A stretch of DNA of 64,000 nucleotides from Lichenibacterium ramalinae. Its GTDB lineage: Bacteria > Pseudomonadota > Alphaproteobacteria > Rhizobiales > Beijerinckiaceae. The DNA lies in contig NZ_QYBC01000010.1 of NCBI RefSeq assembly GCF_004137085.1, forward strand, positions 124,001 through 188,000. Reading direction: 5' to 3'. The notes beneath the pieces were generated by a model that was given only the letters and a program-made list of their open reading frames with translations, did not search any database and was not told the origin of the DNA. Shown in pieces: positions 1-8,237 of this stretch. Numbering within the stretch: the first letter of the stretch is position 1; every line of letters starts with the position of its first letter. The position numbers and the translations under genes were made by a program.

Positions 1-2
1 CG

Positions 3-170
3 GTGGCGAACTCGGTCGGCAGTGTCGCTGGGTTCATCAGCCCCTACCTCCTCGGCTACGTGAAGGACCTCACGGGCAGCACCAACGCGGGCGTGCTCGT
101 CCTCTCGGTCGCGCTCATCATCGGCGCCGCGATGGTCTTCGTGACGCCTGCCCGGATGGTGAACCGGTGA
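3..170 (+). CDS. MFS transporter, C-terminal end (partial)
   Basis: An open frame enters from the left edge and ends at the TGA at 168-170. The visible 55 residues contain a SPYLLGYVKDLTG segment followed by one hydrophobic helix. This is the usual end of anion:cation symporter (ACS)-type major facilitator proteins, where the last two membrane segments sit. The stop overlaps the GTG start of the next gene by four bases, so the two are probably co-translated, and the substrate may be a carboxylate handled by the TPP enzyme. The substrate cannot be read from this fragment. Confidence 0.7.
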   Translation: MANSVGSVAGFISPYLLGYVKDLTGSTNAGVLVLSVALIIGAAMVFVTPARMVNR

Positions 171-1888
171 GCCCTGTCCCGCGGCAGACCGCCGCGGTCA
201 TCGCGCGGGTCCTTCGAACGCGCGGAATCGAACGGATCTACGGACTGTGCGGCGGTCACGTCATGCCGATCTGGATGGCGTTGGCGGAGGAGGGGATCCG
301 TATCGTCGACGTCCGTGACGAGCGCGCCGCCGTCCACATGGCACAAGCGGAGGCCGAACTGACCGGCCGCGTCGGTGTCGCCCTAGTCACCGCCGGACCG
401 GGAGTCACCAACGCCCTGACCGGCATCGCCAACGCCCACGTGTCACGCACGCCCGTGCTCGTCTTGTCCGGCACCACTCCCAGGCCGCAGGAGAACAGGG
501 GCGCGCTCCAGGACATGGACCACCCGAGCCTCGTGCGACCGGTGACGCGCTACGCACGCACCGTCCGAGACCCGGCCCTCGTGCCTCAGGAGCTCGCCGA
601 GGCCTTGGCACGCGCGGAGGGCGAGGGTGGCGACCCAGGTCCGGCCTTCCTGGATTTCCCCACTGACGTGCTGAGGGCGCCCGTCCCCGCGAGCATGCTG
701 CTCCCGGAGTTGGTCGAGCCTCGTCCACGGTTCCGCGCTCGCCCCGCTCCCGAGGCCGTGGCGAGCGCCGTGGACCTGCTCTGGTCGGCGCGCCGCCCGG
801 TCCTCCTGGCCGGCCGAGGCGCGCGCGGCTCCGGCGCCCGGGTTCGAGCTCTGATCGCCAGACTCGGCTGTCCCTACCTCGACACCGGGGAGAGCCGCGG
901 CTTGGTGCCGGAGGACGACCCGAACGCAGTGGGGTCGATGCGCGGCCGCGCCATGGCGGAGGCGGATCTCGTGGTCACGCTCGGGCGGCGGCTTGACTTC
1001 CAGCTCGCCTATGGATCGCCAGCCGTCTTCCGAGCCGCGCGATTCCTGCGCATCGCGGACAGCCCTGCCGAGTTGCGCGACAACCGATCCGGTGCGCTGG
1101 CAATCCTCGCGGACGTCGGAGAGACGCTCGAGGCGATGCTGCGCCACGCCGCGGACCGCCCGTCCTCCGTCGACCCGCGCTGGGCGGCGGAGTTACGCGA
1201 CGGGCATGCGGTCCGCGCGGCTTCGTTGCGGAAGACCCTGGCGGAGGCGCCGACGGGGGCGGACGGTCACATGCACCCCAATCGACTCGTCGCCGCGCTG
1301 CGGGACGTGCTGCCCCCGGACGCCACGCTGGCGATCGACGGTGGCGACTTCCTGAGCTTCGCACGCGTCGGCCTCTCGGCCGCCGCGGTCCTCGATCCCG
1401 GGCCGTTCGGTTGCCTGGGCGTCGGCGTGCCCTACGGCGTTGCGGCCGCGCTGGCCTACCCCGAACGGGTGACGGTGGTGGCGACGGGCGACGGAGCCTT
1501 CGGCTTCAACGCCGTCGAGATCGACACGGCGGTGCGCCACGATGCCAAGGTGCTGTTCGTGGTGGCCAACAATCGGGGCTGGCAGATCGAGGTCCGCGAC
1601 CAGGAAGTCACCCACGGCCGGGTCGTCGGGACCACGCTGCGGGACGCCGACTACGCCGCCATGGCGCGAGGCCTCGGGCTCTATGCCGAGCGGGTGGAGA
1701 GGGCCGAGGACCTGCCGGATGCGCTCGCACGCGCCCTCGCCCGGCGACCGGCCCTGCTCGACGTGGTGGTGACGTCCGACGCGGTCTCGTCCGACAGCAG
1801 GAGCGGGTTGGCCTGGGTACCCGACCTCCAGCCGTTGGCGGCTTGGAACGAGGCGGAGGCGGCGTGGCGGAAGTCCGGCGACGCATGA
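167..1888 (+). CDS. Thiamine pyrophosphate-dependent enzyme (acetolactate synthase/decarboxylase superfamily)
   Basis: The protein has 573 residues in the three-domain TPP fold of IlvB, oxalyl-CoA decarboxylase and benzoylformate decarboxylase. The N-terminal Pyr domain holds the cofactor-activating glutamate (VRDERAA, about residue 52) and the TAGPGVTNALTG loop. A central transhydrogenase-like domain follows. The C-terminal PP domain has the diphosphate/magnesium motif GDGAFGFNAVE (about 441) ending in ANNRGW (about 468). The GTG start overlaps the upstream MFS stop (GTGA), and its own stop overlaps the bluB start (ATGA). The exact 2-keto acid or acyl-CoA substrate is unknown. There is no small regulatory subunit nearby, which argues against a biosynthetic acetolactate synthase. 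Confidence 0.85.
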   Translation: MSPVPRQTAAVIARVLRTRGIERIYGLCGGHVMPIWMALAEEGIRIVDVRDERAAVHMAQAEAELTGRVGVALVTAGPGVTNALTGIANAHVSRTPVLVLSGTTPRPQENRGALQDMDHPSLVRPVTRYARTVRDPALVPQELAEALARAEGEGGDPGPAFLDFPTDVLRAPVPASMLLPELVEPRPRFRARPAPEAVASAVDLLWSARRPVLLAGRGARGSGARVRALIARLGCPYLDTGESRGLVPEDDPNAVGSMRGRAMAEADLVVTLGRRLDFQLAYGSPAVFRAARFLRIADSPAELRDNRSGALAILADVGETLEAMLRHAADRPSSVDPRWAAELRDGHAVRAASLRKTLAEAPTGADGHMHPNRLVAALRDVLPPDATLAIDGGDFLSFARVGLSAAAVLDPGPFGCLGVGVPYGVAAALAYPERVTVVATGDGAFGFNAVEIDTAVRHDAKVLFVVANNRGWQIEVRDQEVTHGRVVGTTLRDADYAAMARGLGLYAERVERAEDLPDALARALARRPALLDVVVTSDAVSSDSRSGLAWVPDLQPLAAWNEAEAAWRKSGDA

Positions 1889-2628
1889 TGGCGCGGGAGG
1901 GGCACGAGGTGTCATCCCAGGACGGGGGATCGAGCGGGCCCCGTCCCGCGGTCCCGGCCCCCTCGCGAAGCCCGGACCCAACCCAGCCTCTCCCGTCGAA
2001 GCGATTCGACGAGGCGTTCCGGGAGGACCTGCTGCACCTCCTCCGATGGCGGCGCGACGTCAGGCGGTTCAGGCGCGAGCCGCTTCCGGAGGGAACGCTG
2101 GAGCGTCTGATCGAGATCGCGGCCCTCGCCCCCTCAGTCGGCCTCAGCCAGCCTTGGCGCTTCGTCTCCGTCGAGGACGCCGGCCGGCGCAGGGCCGTTC
2201 GCGCCAATTTCGAGCGCTGCAACGCCGAAGCCCTGCGTCGGCAGTCGGGCGACCGGGGCACGCTCTACGCCCGCCTCAAGCTGGCGGGCATGGACGAGGC
2301 GCCGTGCCAATTCGCCCTCTTCGCCGACAGGAGCTGCTCCCAGGGACACGGCCTCGGTCGCCTGACCATGCCGGAGACGATCGAGTACTCCGCCGTCATG
2401 GCGCTCCACACACTCTGGCTCGCCGCGCGGGCGGAGGGGATCGGCCTGGGCTGGGTCTCCATCCTGGATCCCGCCTCGATCGCGCGAGACCTCGACGTGC
2501 CATCGGAATGGACCTTCGTGGGCTACTTCTGCTGCGGATTTCCGAGCATCGTCGACGACACGCCGGCGCTGGAGCGAGAGGGGTGGGAGGCGCGTTGCTC
2601 GCCGCTCTCCACCTATCTCCGGCGATGA
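1885..2628 (+). CDS. bluB: 5,6-dimethylbenzimidazole synthase BluB
   Basis: BluB is a nitroreductase-fold enzyme that fragments reduced FMN with oxygen to give 5,6-dimethylbenzimidazole, the lower ligand of cobalamin. The 247-residue product has the family's FMN-binding RRDVRRFRREPL stretch, the APSVGLSQPWRFV segment and a GIGLGWVSILDP segment near the C-terminus. An N-terminal extension of about 45 residues, rich in Pro and Ser, precedes the core, so a start further in is possible. The ATG at 1885 overlaps the TPP-enzyme stop. The downstream DUF1289 and BtuF-like genes and cobT use the same lower-ligand or corrinoid chemistry, and CobT consumes the DMB made here. Confidence 0.93.
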   Translation: MMAREGHEVSSQDGGSSGPRPAVPAPSRSPDPTQPLPSKRFDEAFREDLLHLLRWRRDVRRFRREPLPEGTLERLIEIAALAPSVGLSQPWRFVSVEDAGRRRAVRANFERCNAEALRRQSGDRGTLYARLKLAGMDEAPCQFALFADRSCSQGHGLGRLTMPETIEYSAVMALHTLWLAARAEGIGLGWVSILDPASIARDLDVPSEWTFVGYFCCGFPSIVDDTPALEREGWEARCSPLSTYLRR

Positions 2629-3578
2629 GGCCCCCGAACCCGCGGGACGCCGCACCGGGGCCGGCGTTCCCGGTCCTGGCACCCATCCCGAGCCCCTGCG
2701 TCGGCCTCTGCCGCATCGACGCCTCCAGCGGCCTCTGTCGGGGCTGCGCGCGGACAGGCGCCGAGATCGGCGGCTGGGCGGGTTCACCGGACCTGCGTCG
2801 GCGGGTCTGGGCCGAACTGCCGGCGCGGCGCGCGGCGCTCGGTCTGACAGTGCATCGCCTCGCATGGACGCTTGCCGACATTGGCGCGTTCGTCGAGGGC
2901 ACGTTCGAGTCGGAGGGGGGGCACTGGACGCCCGGCGCGTTCGCGGACCTCATGGCGTACCGCGTCGAGGGTAACGAACGGCCGACCGTCGCCGGTGGGG
3001 GTACACGTCTCCACGCTCGGGGACGACATGTCGCGATGCTGATCCATCTCGACGACCGCGTGCGAGCCTTGACCTTCGACGACGATGCGTCGTTTGGCAC
3101 GGTCGTGATGGCCGTGACCTCCGACCACGTGGTGTCGAGGACCGCGGACGCGATACGGCCGCTGGGGCGGGACCTTGAGGCCATTTCGACCGGTGGTTCG
3201 TCCGAGATGCTGTACGACCTCGGCCTCGGCGCACCGGCTGTCTCCCTGGCCCTGCGCACCGGCGACCCTAGGACGATCGCCATCCTCGACCGCCTCGCAG
3301 GCCGGCGGTGGCTCGACCTGCCCGCGTCGATGCGCGAGGCCGTGCTCGGCTCCTCGCCGTCCCGCGTCCTCCGGCATCCGCTCGGGCGGTTCGAGGCCTA
3401 CGGCCCCTGCCCGGTCGCGGACGATGTCGCCTCGGCAGGCTCCCCGCCCCCCGAACACAACGCGTGGGCGTCCGCGGGCCCTCGATGGACCTTCCCCGAC
3501 CTCCCGGAGGGCTACGTCCCCTGCGCGATCCACACGCCGTCGGGCGTCGAGCGCGACGGGGCGGGGACGCGGCCGTGA
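2625..3578 (+). CDS. DUF1289 domain protein with an unrecognised C-terminal domain
   Basis: The ATG at 2625 overlaps the bluB stop (ATGA). Residues about 25-50 form a DUF1289 cysteine cluster, PCVGLCRIDASSGLCRGCAR, probably a small metal-binding knuckle that often rides in cobalamin and oxidoreductase operons. The remaining roughly 260 residues are soluble and mixed alpha/beta. I do not recognise them. They include a run of Gly, His and Asp and a DPRTIAILDRLAGRRWLDLP segment. Free-standing DUF1289 proteins are usually well under 100 residues, so the fusion is notable. The GTG start of the next gene overlaps its stop. Position within a bluB-cobT operon suggests a corrinoid-related or iron-related role, but this is only inference. 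Confidence 0.7.
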   Translation: MRPPNPRDAAPGPAFPVLAPIPSPCVGLCRIDASSGLCRGCARTGAEIGGWAGSPDLRRRVWAELPARRAALGLTVHRLAWTLADIGAFVEGTFESEGGHWTPGAFADLMAYRVEGNERPTVAGGGTRLHARGRHVAMLIHLDDRVRALTFDDDASFGTVVMAVTSDHVVSRTADAIRPLGRDLEAISTGGSSEMLYDLGLGAPAVSLALRTGDPRTIAILDRLAGRRWLDLPASMREAVLGSSPSRVLRHPLGRFEAYGPCPVADDVASAGSPPPEHNAWASAGPRWTFPDLPEGYVPCAIHTPSGVERDGAGTRP

Positions 3579-4360
3579 GGGCCTTCCCGCCGCGCCGGAT
3601 CGTCTGCCTGACCGAGGAGACGGTCGAGACGCTCTACCTGCTCGGGGAGGACCATCGGATCGTCGGCGTGTCGGGCTACGCGGTCCGACCACCCCAGGTC
3701 AGGCGGGAGAAGCCCCGGGTGTCGGCCTTCGTGTCCGCCGACGTCCCGAAGATCCTGGCGCTCGATCCGGACCTCGTGCTCACCTTCTCCGACCTGCAGG
3801 CGCAGATCGTGGCGGATCTGGTCCGGGCCGGCGTCGCGGTACACGCGTTCAACCAGCGCGACGTCGCCGGCATCCTCGCGATGATCCGCACGGTCGGCGC
3901 GTTGGTTGCGGCGACGGAAGCGGCCGAGGCGCTGGCCTCGCGCTACGAGAGGCGTCTCGCCGAGGTGGCCGAGGCGGCGTCGGCTCGCCCCCGCCGGAGG
4001 GTCTACTTCGAGGAGTGGGACGCTCCGCTGATCAGCGGCATCGGCTGGGTCTCCGACCTGGTGCGGATCGCCGGCGGCGACGACGTCTTCGCCGACCTCG
4101 GCAGACGAGCCGCGGCGAAGGATCGTATCGTGGCGCCGGAGGCAGTCGTCGACGCGGCGCCGGAGGTCATCCTCGCCTCGTGGTGCGGCAAGAAGGTCGT
4201 CCCGGAGCGGATCCGAGCCCGGCCCGGCTGGGACTCGATCCCCGCCGTACGTCTCGGCCGGATCTTCGAGATCAAGTCGTCGATCATCCTCCAACCGGGC
4301 CCGGCAGCGCTGACGGACGGTCTTGACGCCGTCCTGGCGGCGCTGACGTCCCCCCGGTGA
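3575..4360 (+). CDS. BtuF-like cobalamin-binding protein without signal peptide
   Basis: The 261-residue protein matches the periplasmic-binding fold of BtuF/FepB-type proteins: an N-terminal RIVCLTEETVETLYLLG strand-helix, a VSADVPKILALDPDLVLTFSDLQ segment, then the linking helix and a second lobe beginning RRVYFEEWDAPLISG. The GTG start overlaps the preceding stop (GTGA). No signal peptide or lipobox is visible from this start, and no BtuC or BtuD gene is nearby. It therefore either acts in the cytoplasm as a corrinoid-binding protein or depends on an export signal that cannot be seen. Members of this family encoded in alphaproteobacterial cob loci are often leaderless (from memory). Confidence 0.82.
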   Translation: MRAFPPRRIVCLTEETVETLYLLGEDHRIVGVSGYAVRPPQVRREKPRVSAFVSADVPKILALDPDLVLTFSDLQAQIVADLVRAGVAVHAFNQRDVAGILAMIRTVGALVAATEAAEALASRYERRLAEVAEAASARPRRRVYFEEWDAPLISGIGWVSDLVRIAGGDDVFADLGRRAAAKDRIVAPEAVVDAAPEVILASWCGKKVVPERIRARPGWDSIPAVRLGRIFEIKSSIILQPGPAALTDGLDAVLAALTSPR

Positions 4361-4595
4361 AGGTCGGCGCCACGACGCCGCGAACGGCCCGATGGGACCG
4401 GACCGTCACGGGGTCCGCCCGTCACCGTCGTCTCGCGCGACGGCAGGGCTCCTCGCACGGTGTCCCGATCACGTCGCAGAACCTCGATGCACCAGGCACC
4501 CCGCCCTCGAGCCCGAGCCCCCGATAACCAGCACCCTGCCCCTGGACGACATCCGCGCCGTCCTGACCCATATCCCGCCGCTCGACGAGTAGGCT

Positions 4596-5636
4596 GTGGC
4601 CGCCGTTCGCGCGCGCGACGCACAACTGACGAAGCCGCCCGGCTCGCTCGGCAGGTTGGAGGAACTCGCCGTCTGGCTCGGGGCCGTGCAGGCCAGGGCC
4701 GTCCCGACCGCCTCCAGGCAGATGGTGGCGGTCTTCGCGGGCAACCATGGGGTCGCGGCACGAGGCGTGTCGCCCTACCCGTCCTCGGTCACGGCCGCCA
4801 TGGTGGCGAACTTCGGGGCCGGTGGGGCCGCCATCAACCAGATCTGCAGTCACCTCGGCCTCGGGCTGAAGGTCTTCGAGCTAGCTCTGGACATCCCCAC
4901 CGGCGACATCGCGTCCGGACCCGCGCTCGATGAGGCCGCCTGTGCCGCGACGATCGCCTTCGGCATGGAGGCCGTTCACGACGCCGACCTCATCTGCGTG
5001 GGCGAGATGGGCATCGGCAACACGACGGTGGCGGCAGCGATCTACGCCGCACTGTACGGCGGGGATGCGGCGCATTGGGTTGGCCGCGGCACCGGCGTGG
5101 ACGACGCGGGCCTCGCCCGCAAGGTGGCAGTGGTGGAGGAGGCCGTGGCCCTGCACCGCGACCACCTCTCCGATCCGCTCGAGGTGCTGCGTCGGCTCGG
5201 TGGGCGCGAGGTGGCCGCGATGGTGGGGGCCATCCTCGCGGCCCGCCTCGAGCGCGTTCCGGTGATCCTCGACGGCTACGTCGTCTGCGCGGCCGCGGCC
5301 GTGCTCCACGCCCTCCACCCCGCGGCGCTCGACCACTGCGTGGCGGGGCATCGCTCGGTCGAGGGTGCCCACGGTGACGTGCTGCGGCGCCTCGGCAAGA
5401 CGCCGTTGCTGGACCTCGGGCTCAGGCTGGGCGAAGGCACGGGCGCCGCGTTGGCCACGGCTCTCGTGCGCTCGGCTCTCGCCTGCCACACGGGCATGCC
5501 ACCTTCGACCAGGCCGGCGTGGCCAACCGGGACTGACCGGTTTCACGATCGCCCTGCCGGCAAGACGTCGCCTCCCGGGGCACCGGGACCGACCGACCGG
5601 GATGGGGCGACGCTTCATGACACTGTCGCTGCGTGA
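4596..5636 (+). CDS. cobT: Nicotinate-nucleotide-dimethylbenzimidazole phosphoribosyltransferase CobT, damaged at both ends
   Basis: CobT transfers phosphoribose from nicotinate mononucleotide to DMB, giving alpha-ribazole phosphate. The core is clear: QLTKPPGSLGRLEELA, FAGNHGVAARGVSPYP, GEMGIGNTTVAAA, and the AGHRSVEGAH segment. The usual N-terminus (LPLDDIRAVLTHIP) lies upstream in the same frame from about 4524. It is cut off by an in-frame TAG at 4590-4592, and the expected ATG reads ATA at 4524. The usual C-terminus (ATFDQAGVANRD, stop 5534-5536) is out of frame by one base near 5498, so the open frame runs on to 5636 with unrelated residues. A GTG at 4596 could restart translation. The reconstructed ancestral length of 337 residues matches the family. 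Confidence 0.85.
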   Translation: MAAVRARDAQLTKPPGSLGRLEELAVWLGAVQARAVPTASRQMVAVFAGNHGVAARGVSPYPSSVTAAMVANFGAGGAAINQICSHLGLGLKVFELALDIPTGDIASGPALDEAACAATIAFGMEAVHDADLICVGEMGIGNTTVAAAIYAALYGGDAAHWVGRGTGVDDAGLARKVAVVEEAVALHRDHLSDPLEVLRRLGGREVAAMVGAILAARLERVPVILDGYVVCAAAAVLHALHPAALDHCVAGHRSVEGAHGDVLRRLGKTPLLDLGLRLGEGTGAALATALVRSALACHTGMPPSTRPAWPTGTDRFHDRPAGKTSPPGAPGPTDRDGATLHDTVAA

Positions 5637-5749
5637 GACACGGCTTCCGAGCGACCGTACGCTCACCTCCCCGCGACGGAGCCGCCGCGAGGTTCCCCTC
5701 AACACCGTGACGGATCCCAGACGCGCTGGAAGACATCGATGGCGGAGCA

Positions 5750-6814
5750 TCAGGTTCCGTCGACGGTACGGATCGTGACCTCGTCGAGGCGTTTGAGCCT
5801 GTAGATCGCGAAGGAGAGTGCCCAGGCGAAGGCGAATATGCCGATGATGGCGAAGCCGAGAGCGTTGAAGTTGTCGTTCAGGGCCCCGATCCTGTCCCAG
5901 AACACGCCTTTGAGGTCGAGCTGATCGCCTATGAGCCGCAGCGCCTCGATGCTGCCGATCAGCACGGCGATGACGACGGACACCAGGGTGATGGTCATGT
6001 TGTAGAACAGCTTGCGCATGGGCTTGACGAAAGCCCAGTCATAGGCGCCGAGCATCAACACACCGTCCGTGGTGTCCACAAGTGACATGCCGGCGGCGAA
6101 CAGCACGGGGAACACCATGATCGCCGCGAGTGGGACGCCCTTGGCCGCTTGAGCCGCGGAGACGCCGAACACCGCCACCTCCGTCGCCGTGTCGAAGCCG
6201 AGCCCGAACAGGAAGCCGAGCGGGAACATGTGCCAGCTGCGGCTCACCATGCGAAACGCGGGCCTGAACAGGCGTGACAGGAACCCGCGATTGTTCAGCA
6301 GCATGTCGAGGTCCTCCTCGACGTAGGTCCCGCCGGCCCGCACGCGCCGATAGGTTCGGTAGACCGCGGCGAAGATCGCCACGTTCATGGCCGCGATCAA
6401 CAGCAGGAAGGCCGAGGACACGCCCGTGCTGATGACACCCCCGACACCCTTCAGAATTTCGAAGCCGTCGACCGCCGTCGCAGCCGCCACGACGGCCGCG
6501 GAGGCGAGCACAACGACCATGGAATGACCGAGGGCGAAGAAGAAGCCGACTGCGACCGGCTTGCGCCCGCCCTGCATCAACTTGCGCGTGACGTTGTCGA
6601 TGGCGGCGATGTGGTCCGCGTCTACGGCGTGGCGAAGTCCCAGACCATAGACCACCAGAGCGATGCCGAGCAGGGTCGGGGTGGCGCGGAACGCGAATAA
6701 CGCCCATCCCCAGGCGCCGAGGTTGAGGACGGCGAGCAGGCCGTAGATCGCCACGAGGCGACCGCGAAGCCCGGACGTCTCTTCGTCGAGCAGGCCGGTG
6801 ATGATTCTGAGCAT
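5750..6814 (-). CDS. Nickel/cobalt transporter, NiCoT (HoxN/NixA) family
   Basis: This is a single-subunit membrane permease for Co2+ or Ni2+. From the ATG at 6814 it has 354 residues and about eight hydrophobic helices. The family signatures are all present: RHAVDADHIAAIDN (61-74, the metal-selectivity helix), LGHSMVVV (95-102), GLGFDTATE (204-212) and GMSLVDTTDG (242-251). A longer reading from 6913 would run into the riboswitch, so 6814 is preferred. A cobalamin riboswitch lies directly upstream. Cobalt is therefore the likely metal, feeding the corrin ring, with expression turned off when cobalamin is plentiful. Confidence 0.93.
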   Translation of the reverse strand: MLRIITGLLDEETSGLRGRLVAIYGLLAVLNLGAWGWALFAFRATPTLLGIALVVYGLGLRHAVDADHIAAIDNVTRKLMQGGRKPVAVGFFFALGHSMVVVLASAAVVAAATAVDGFEILKGVGGVISTGVSSAFLLLIAAMNVAIFAAVYRTYRRVRAGGTYVEEDLDMLLNNRGFLSRLFRPAFRMVSRSWHMFPLGFLFGLGFDTATEVAVFGVSAAQAAKGVPLAAIMVFPVLFAAGMSLVDTTDGVLMLGAYDWAFVKPMRKLFYNMTITLVSVVIAVLIGSIEALRLIGDQLDLKGVFWDRIGALNDNFNALGFAIIGIFAFAWALSFAIYRLKRLDEVTIRTVDGT

Positions 6815-6918
6815 GAGACGTGGTTCTCGATGTCGCACGTCATCACGGTCGCTCGGCCTGCGTTCGGCTCCGCACGCCAGGGCACCCCGCCCGACGTTCC
6901 GCTCTGACACCATCGATG

Positions 6919-7081
6919 GCAGGTCTCCTGGCTCGCGGGTCGGCGCCGCTCCCGCCTTCCCAGACCCCGGGGTCCAGTGGCTTCATGGGAGAAGCTCGTC
7001 GCTCACAGTTGCGGGGGCAGCCGCGGCAGGGGGGCATGCGCCCCCTTCCGCGTTCCCTTTCAAGCCCTTCCGGGCACCATC
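6919..7081 (-). promoter_or_regulatory. Cobalamin (AdoCbl) riboswitch
   Basis: Read on the minus strand, the leader begins GGTGCCCGGAAGGGCTTGAA, continues GGGAACGCGG, then CCCGCAACTGTGAGCGACGA, and has the B12-box core GCCACTGG followed by GGGAAGGCGGG and the closing CGCGAGCCAGGAGACCTGCC. These are the conserved blocks of the cobalamin riboswitch in their normal order. It ends about 105 bases before the start of the NiCoT gene. AdoCbl binding should lower transporter expression. It is the only such element I see in the window. Confidence 0.93.
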
Positions 7082-7417
7082 AGATTCAGGTTATCCGAGC
7101 CGACGTGGTCAAGCAATCGACTTGGCTTCATTTGAGATGCCGCAATCGAATGGTCATCGATTTCGATGAAGTCGAGATCAGTCCTCAACAACGCGCGCCG
7201 TGGGTTTGTGGCGGGCCGTCGTCATCCACCTTCAAGCCGGCCGCGACGCAAACCGGCCTGGGAGGCTGGATCCTGATCGCGAGGGATGGCGTCGACGTCG
7301 AGGTGACGAGCGTCAGACGCCTCGCGTTTCGAGGCCTTCCGGGCCCGACGCCTACGACGACGTCCCGGTGGTGCCAGATCGGACGGCGGGGGACGTGCGT
7401 CCGCTCCGGACACCGGA
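7082..7417. other. Intergenic region upstream of the riboswitch
   Basis: No convincing gene is present. The part nearest the riboswitch is less GC-rich than its surroundings and probably holds the minus-strand promoter of the NiCoT transcript. A perfect palindrome CATCGA-TT-TCGATG lies at 7155-7168, a possible operator. The remainder, up to the adenosyltransferase stop, shows no recognisable element. Confidence 0.4.
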
Positions 7418-7999
7418 CTAGCGGTTCTGGCCGGGAACCCACAGCACGTCGCCATCCCTGAGCGAGTTGCAGTGGCGGGAAGCCACGAAGAGGAAGTCCG
7501 ACAGGCGGTTCACATACCCCAGAGCAGCCGCGCTGACCGGCTCCTCGGCCACGACCTTCAACTCCACCATCTGCCGTTCGGCGCGGCGGCAGATCGTACG
7601 GGCGAGGTGGAGGTGCGTCGCAGCCGGCGTGCCACCGGGCAGCACGAAGCTGCGGAGTGGTTGCAGGGCGGCATTGAGGTCGTCGATCTCCCGTTCCAAT
7701 CGATCCACCTGAGCCTGCACCATACGAAGGCGCGACCCTTCGGCCTCACCGTCGACCGCAGGGGTCGCGAGGTCAGCCCCGAGATCGAACAGGTCGTTCT
7801 GGATGCGTCCGAGCATGGCATCGAGGGCGGAAGACTCGGACACGGCCGCGAGCCGCGCGAGTCCGATCGCGGCGTTGCACTCGTCCACCGTCCCGTAGGC
7901 GGCGATGCGCAAGTCCGACTTGACCCGGCGTTCGCCCGAGCCGAGCGCCGTCGTCCCTTCGTCGCCGGTGCGCGTATAGATGCGATTGAGAACTACCAC
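7418..7999 (-). CDS. Cob(I)alamin adenosyltransferase, PduO type
   Basis: The enzyme transfers the 5'-deoxyadenosyl group of ATP to cob(I)alamin. Read from the GTG at 7999, the protein has 193 residues, the normal length. It opens with the family's VLNRIYTRTGDEGTTALGSG, continues with YGTVDECNAAIGLAR, and ends with the ATP-binding CRRAERQMVEL helix and VNRLSDFLFVASR. Purine-rich GAAGGGG precedes the GTG. A longer reading to 8167 adds only low-complexity Arg/Ala sequence. An unrelated CobO-type adenosyltransferase is also encoded at 11233, so the locus has two non-homologous enzymes for the same step. Confidence 0.93.
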   Translation of the reverse strand: MVVLNRIYTRTGDEGTTALGSGERRVKSDLRIAAYGTVDECNAAIGLARLAAVSESSALDAMLGRIQNDLFDLGADLATPAVDGEAEGSRLRMVQAQVDRLEREIDDLNAALQPLRSFVLPGGTPAATHLHLARTICRRAERQMVELKVVAEEPVSAAALGYVNRLSDFLFVASRHCNSLRDGDVLWVPGQNR

Positions 8000-8237
8000 G
8001 ACCTGTGCCCCTTCTCGGTGGAGGTCCGGGATGACCCCAGTACCGAACTCGCCGGGCCAGCGTGTCGCGCACCGACGCGGCCTTGCGACGCCGCGTCGTG
8101 ACGCCCAGGCGGGCCGGCTTGGTCGAGCGACCGCGGCTAGAATGGATGGCGCGACGGCCGCGGGCAAGACCAGGCTAGACGTCGCCGGGCCTTTCGCCAG
8201 CGTGGCCCTGGAACCCGGTTGACCTCGCGGACGGCGG

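Noticed and set aside
167-1888. Assigning the TPP enzyme as acetolactate synthase IlvB
   Set aside because: There is no regulatory subunit, and the context is with an MFS transporter and cobalamin genes. Family-level naming is all the sequence supports.
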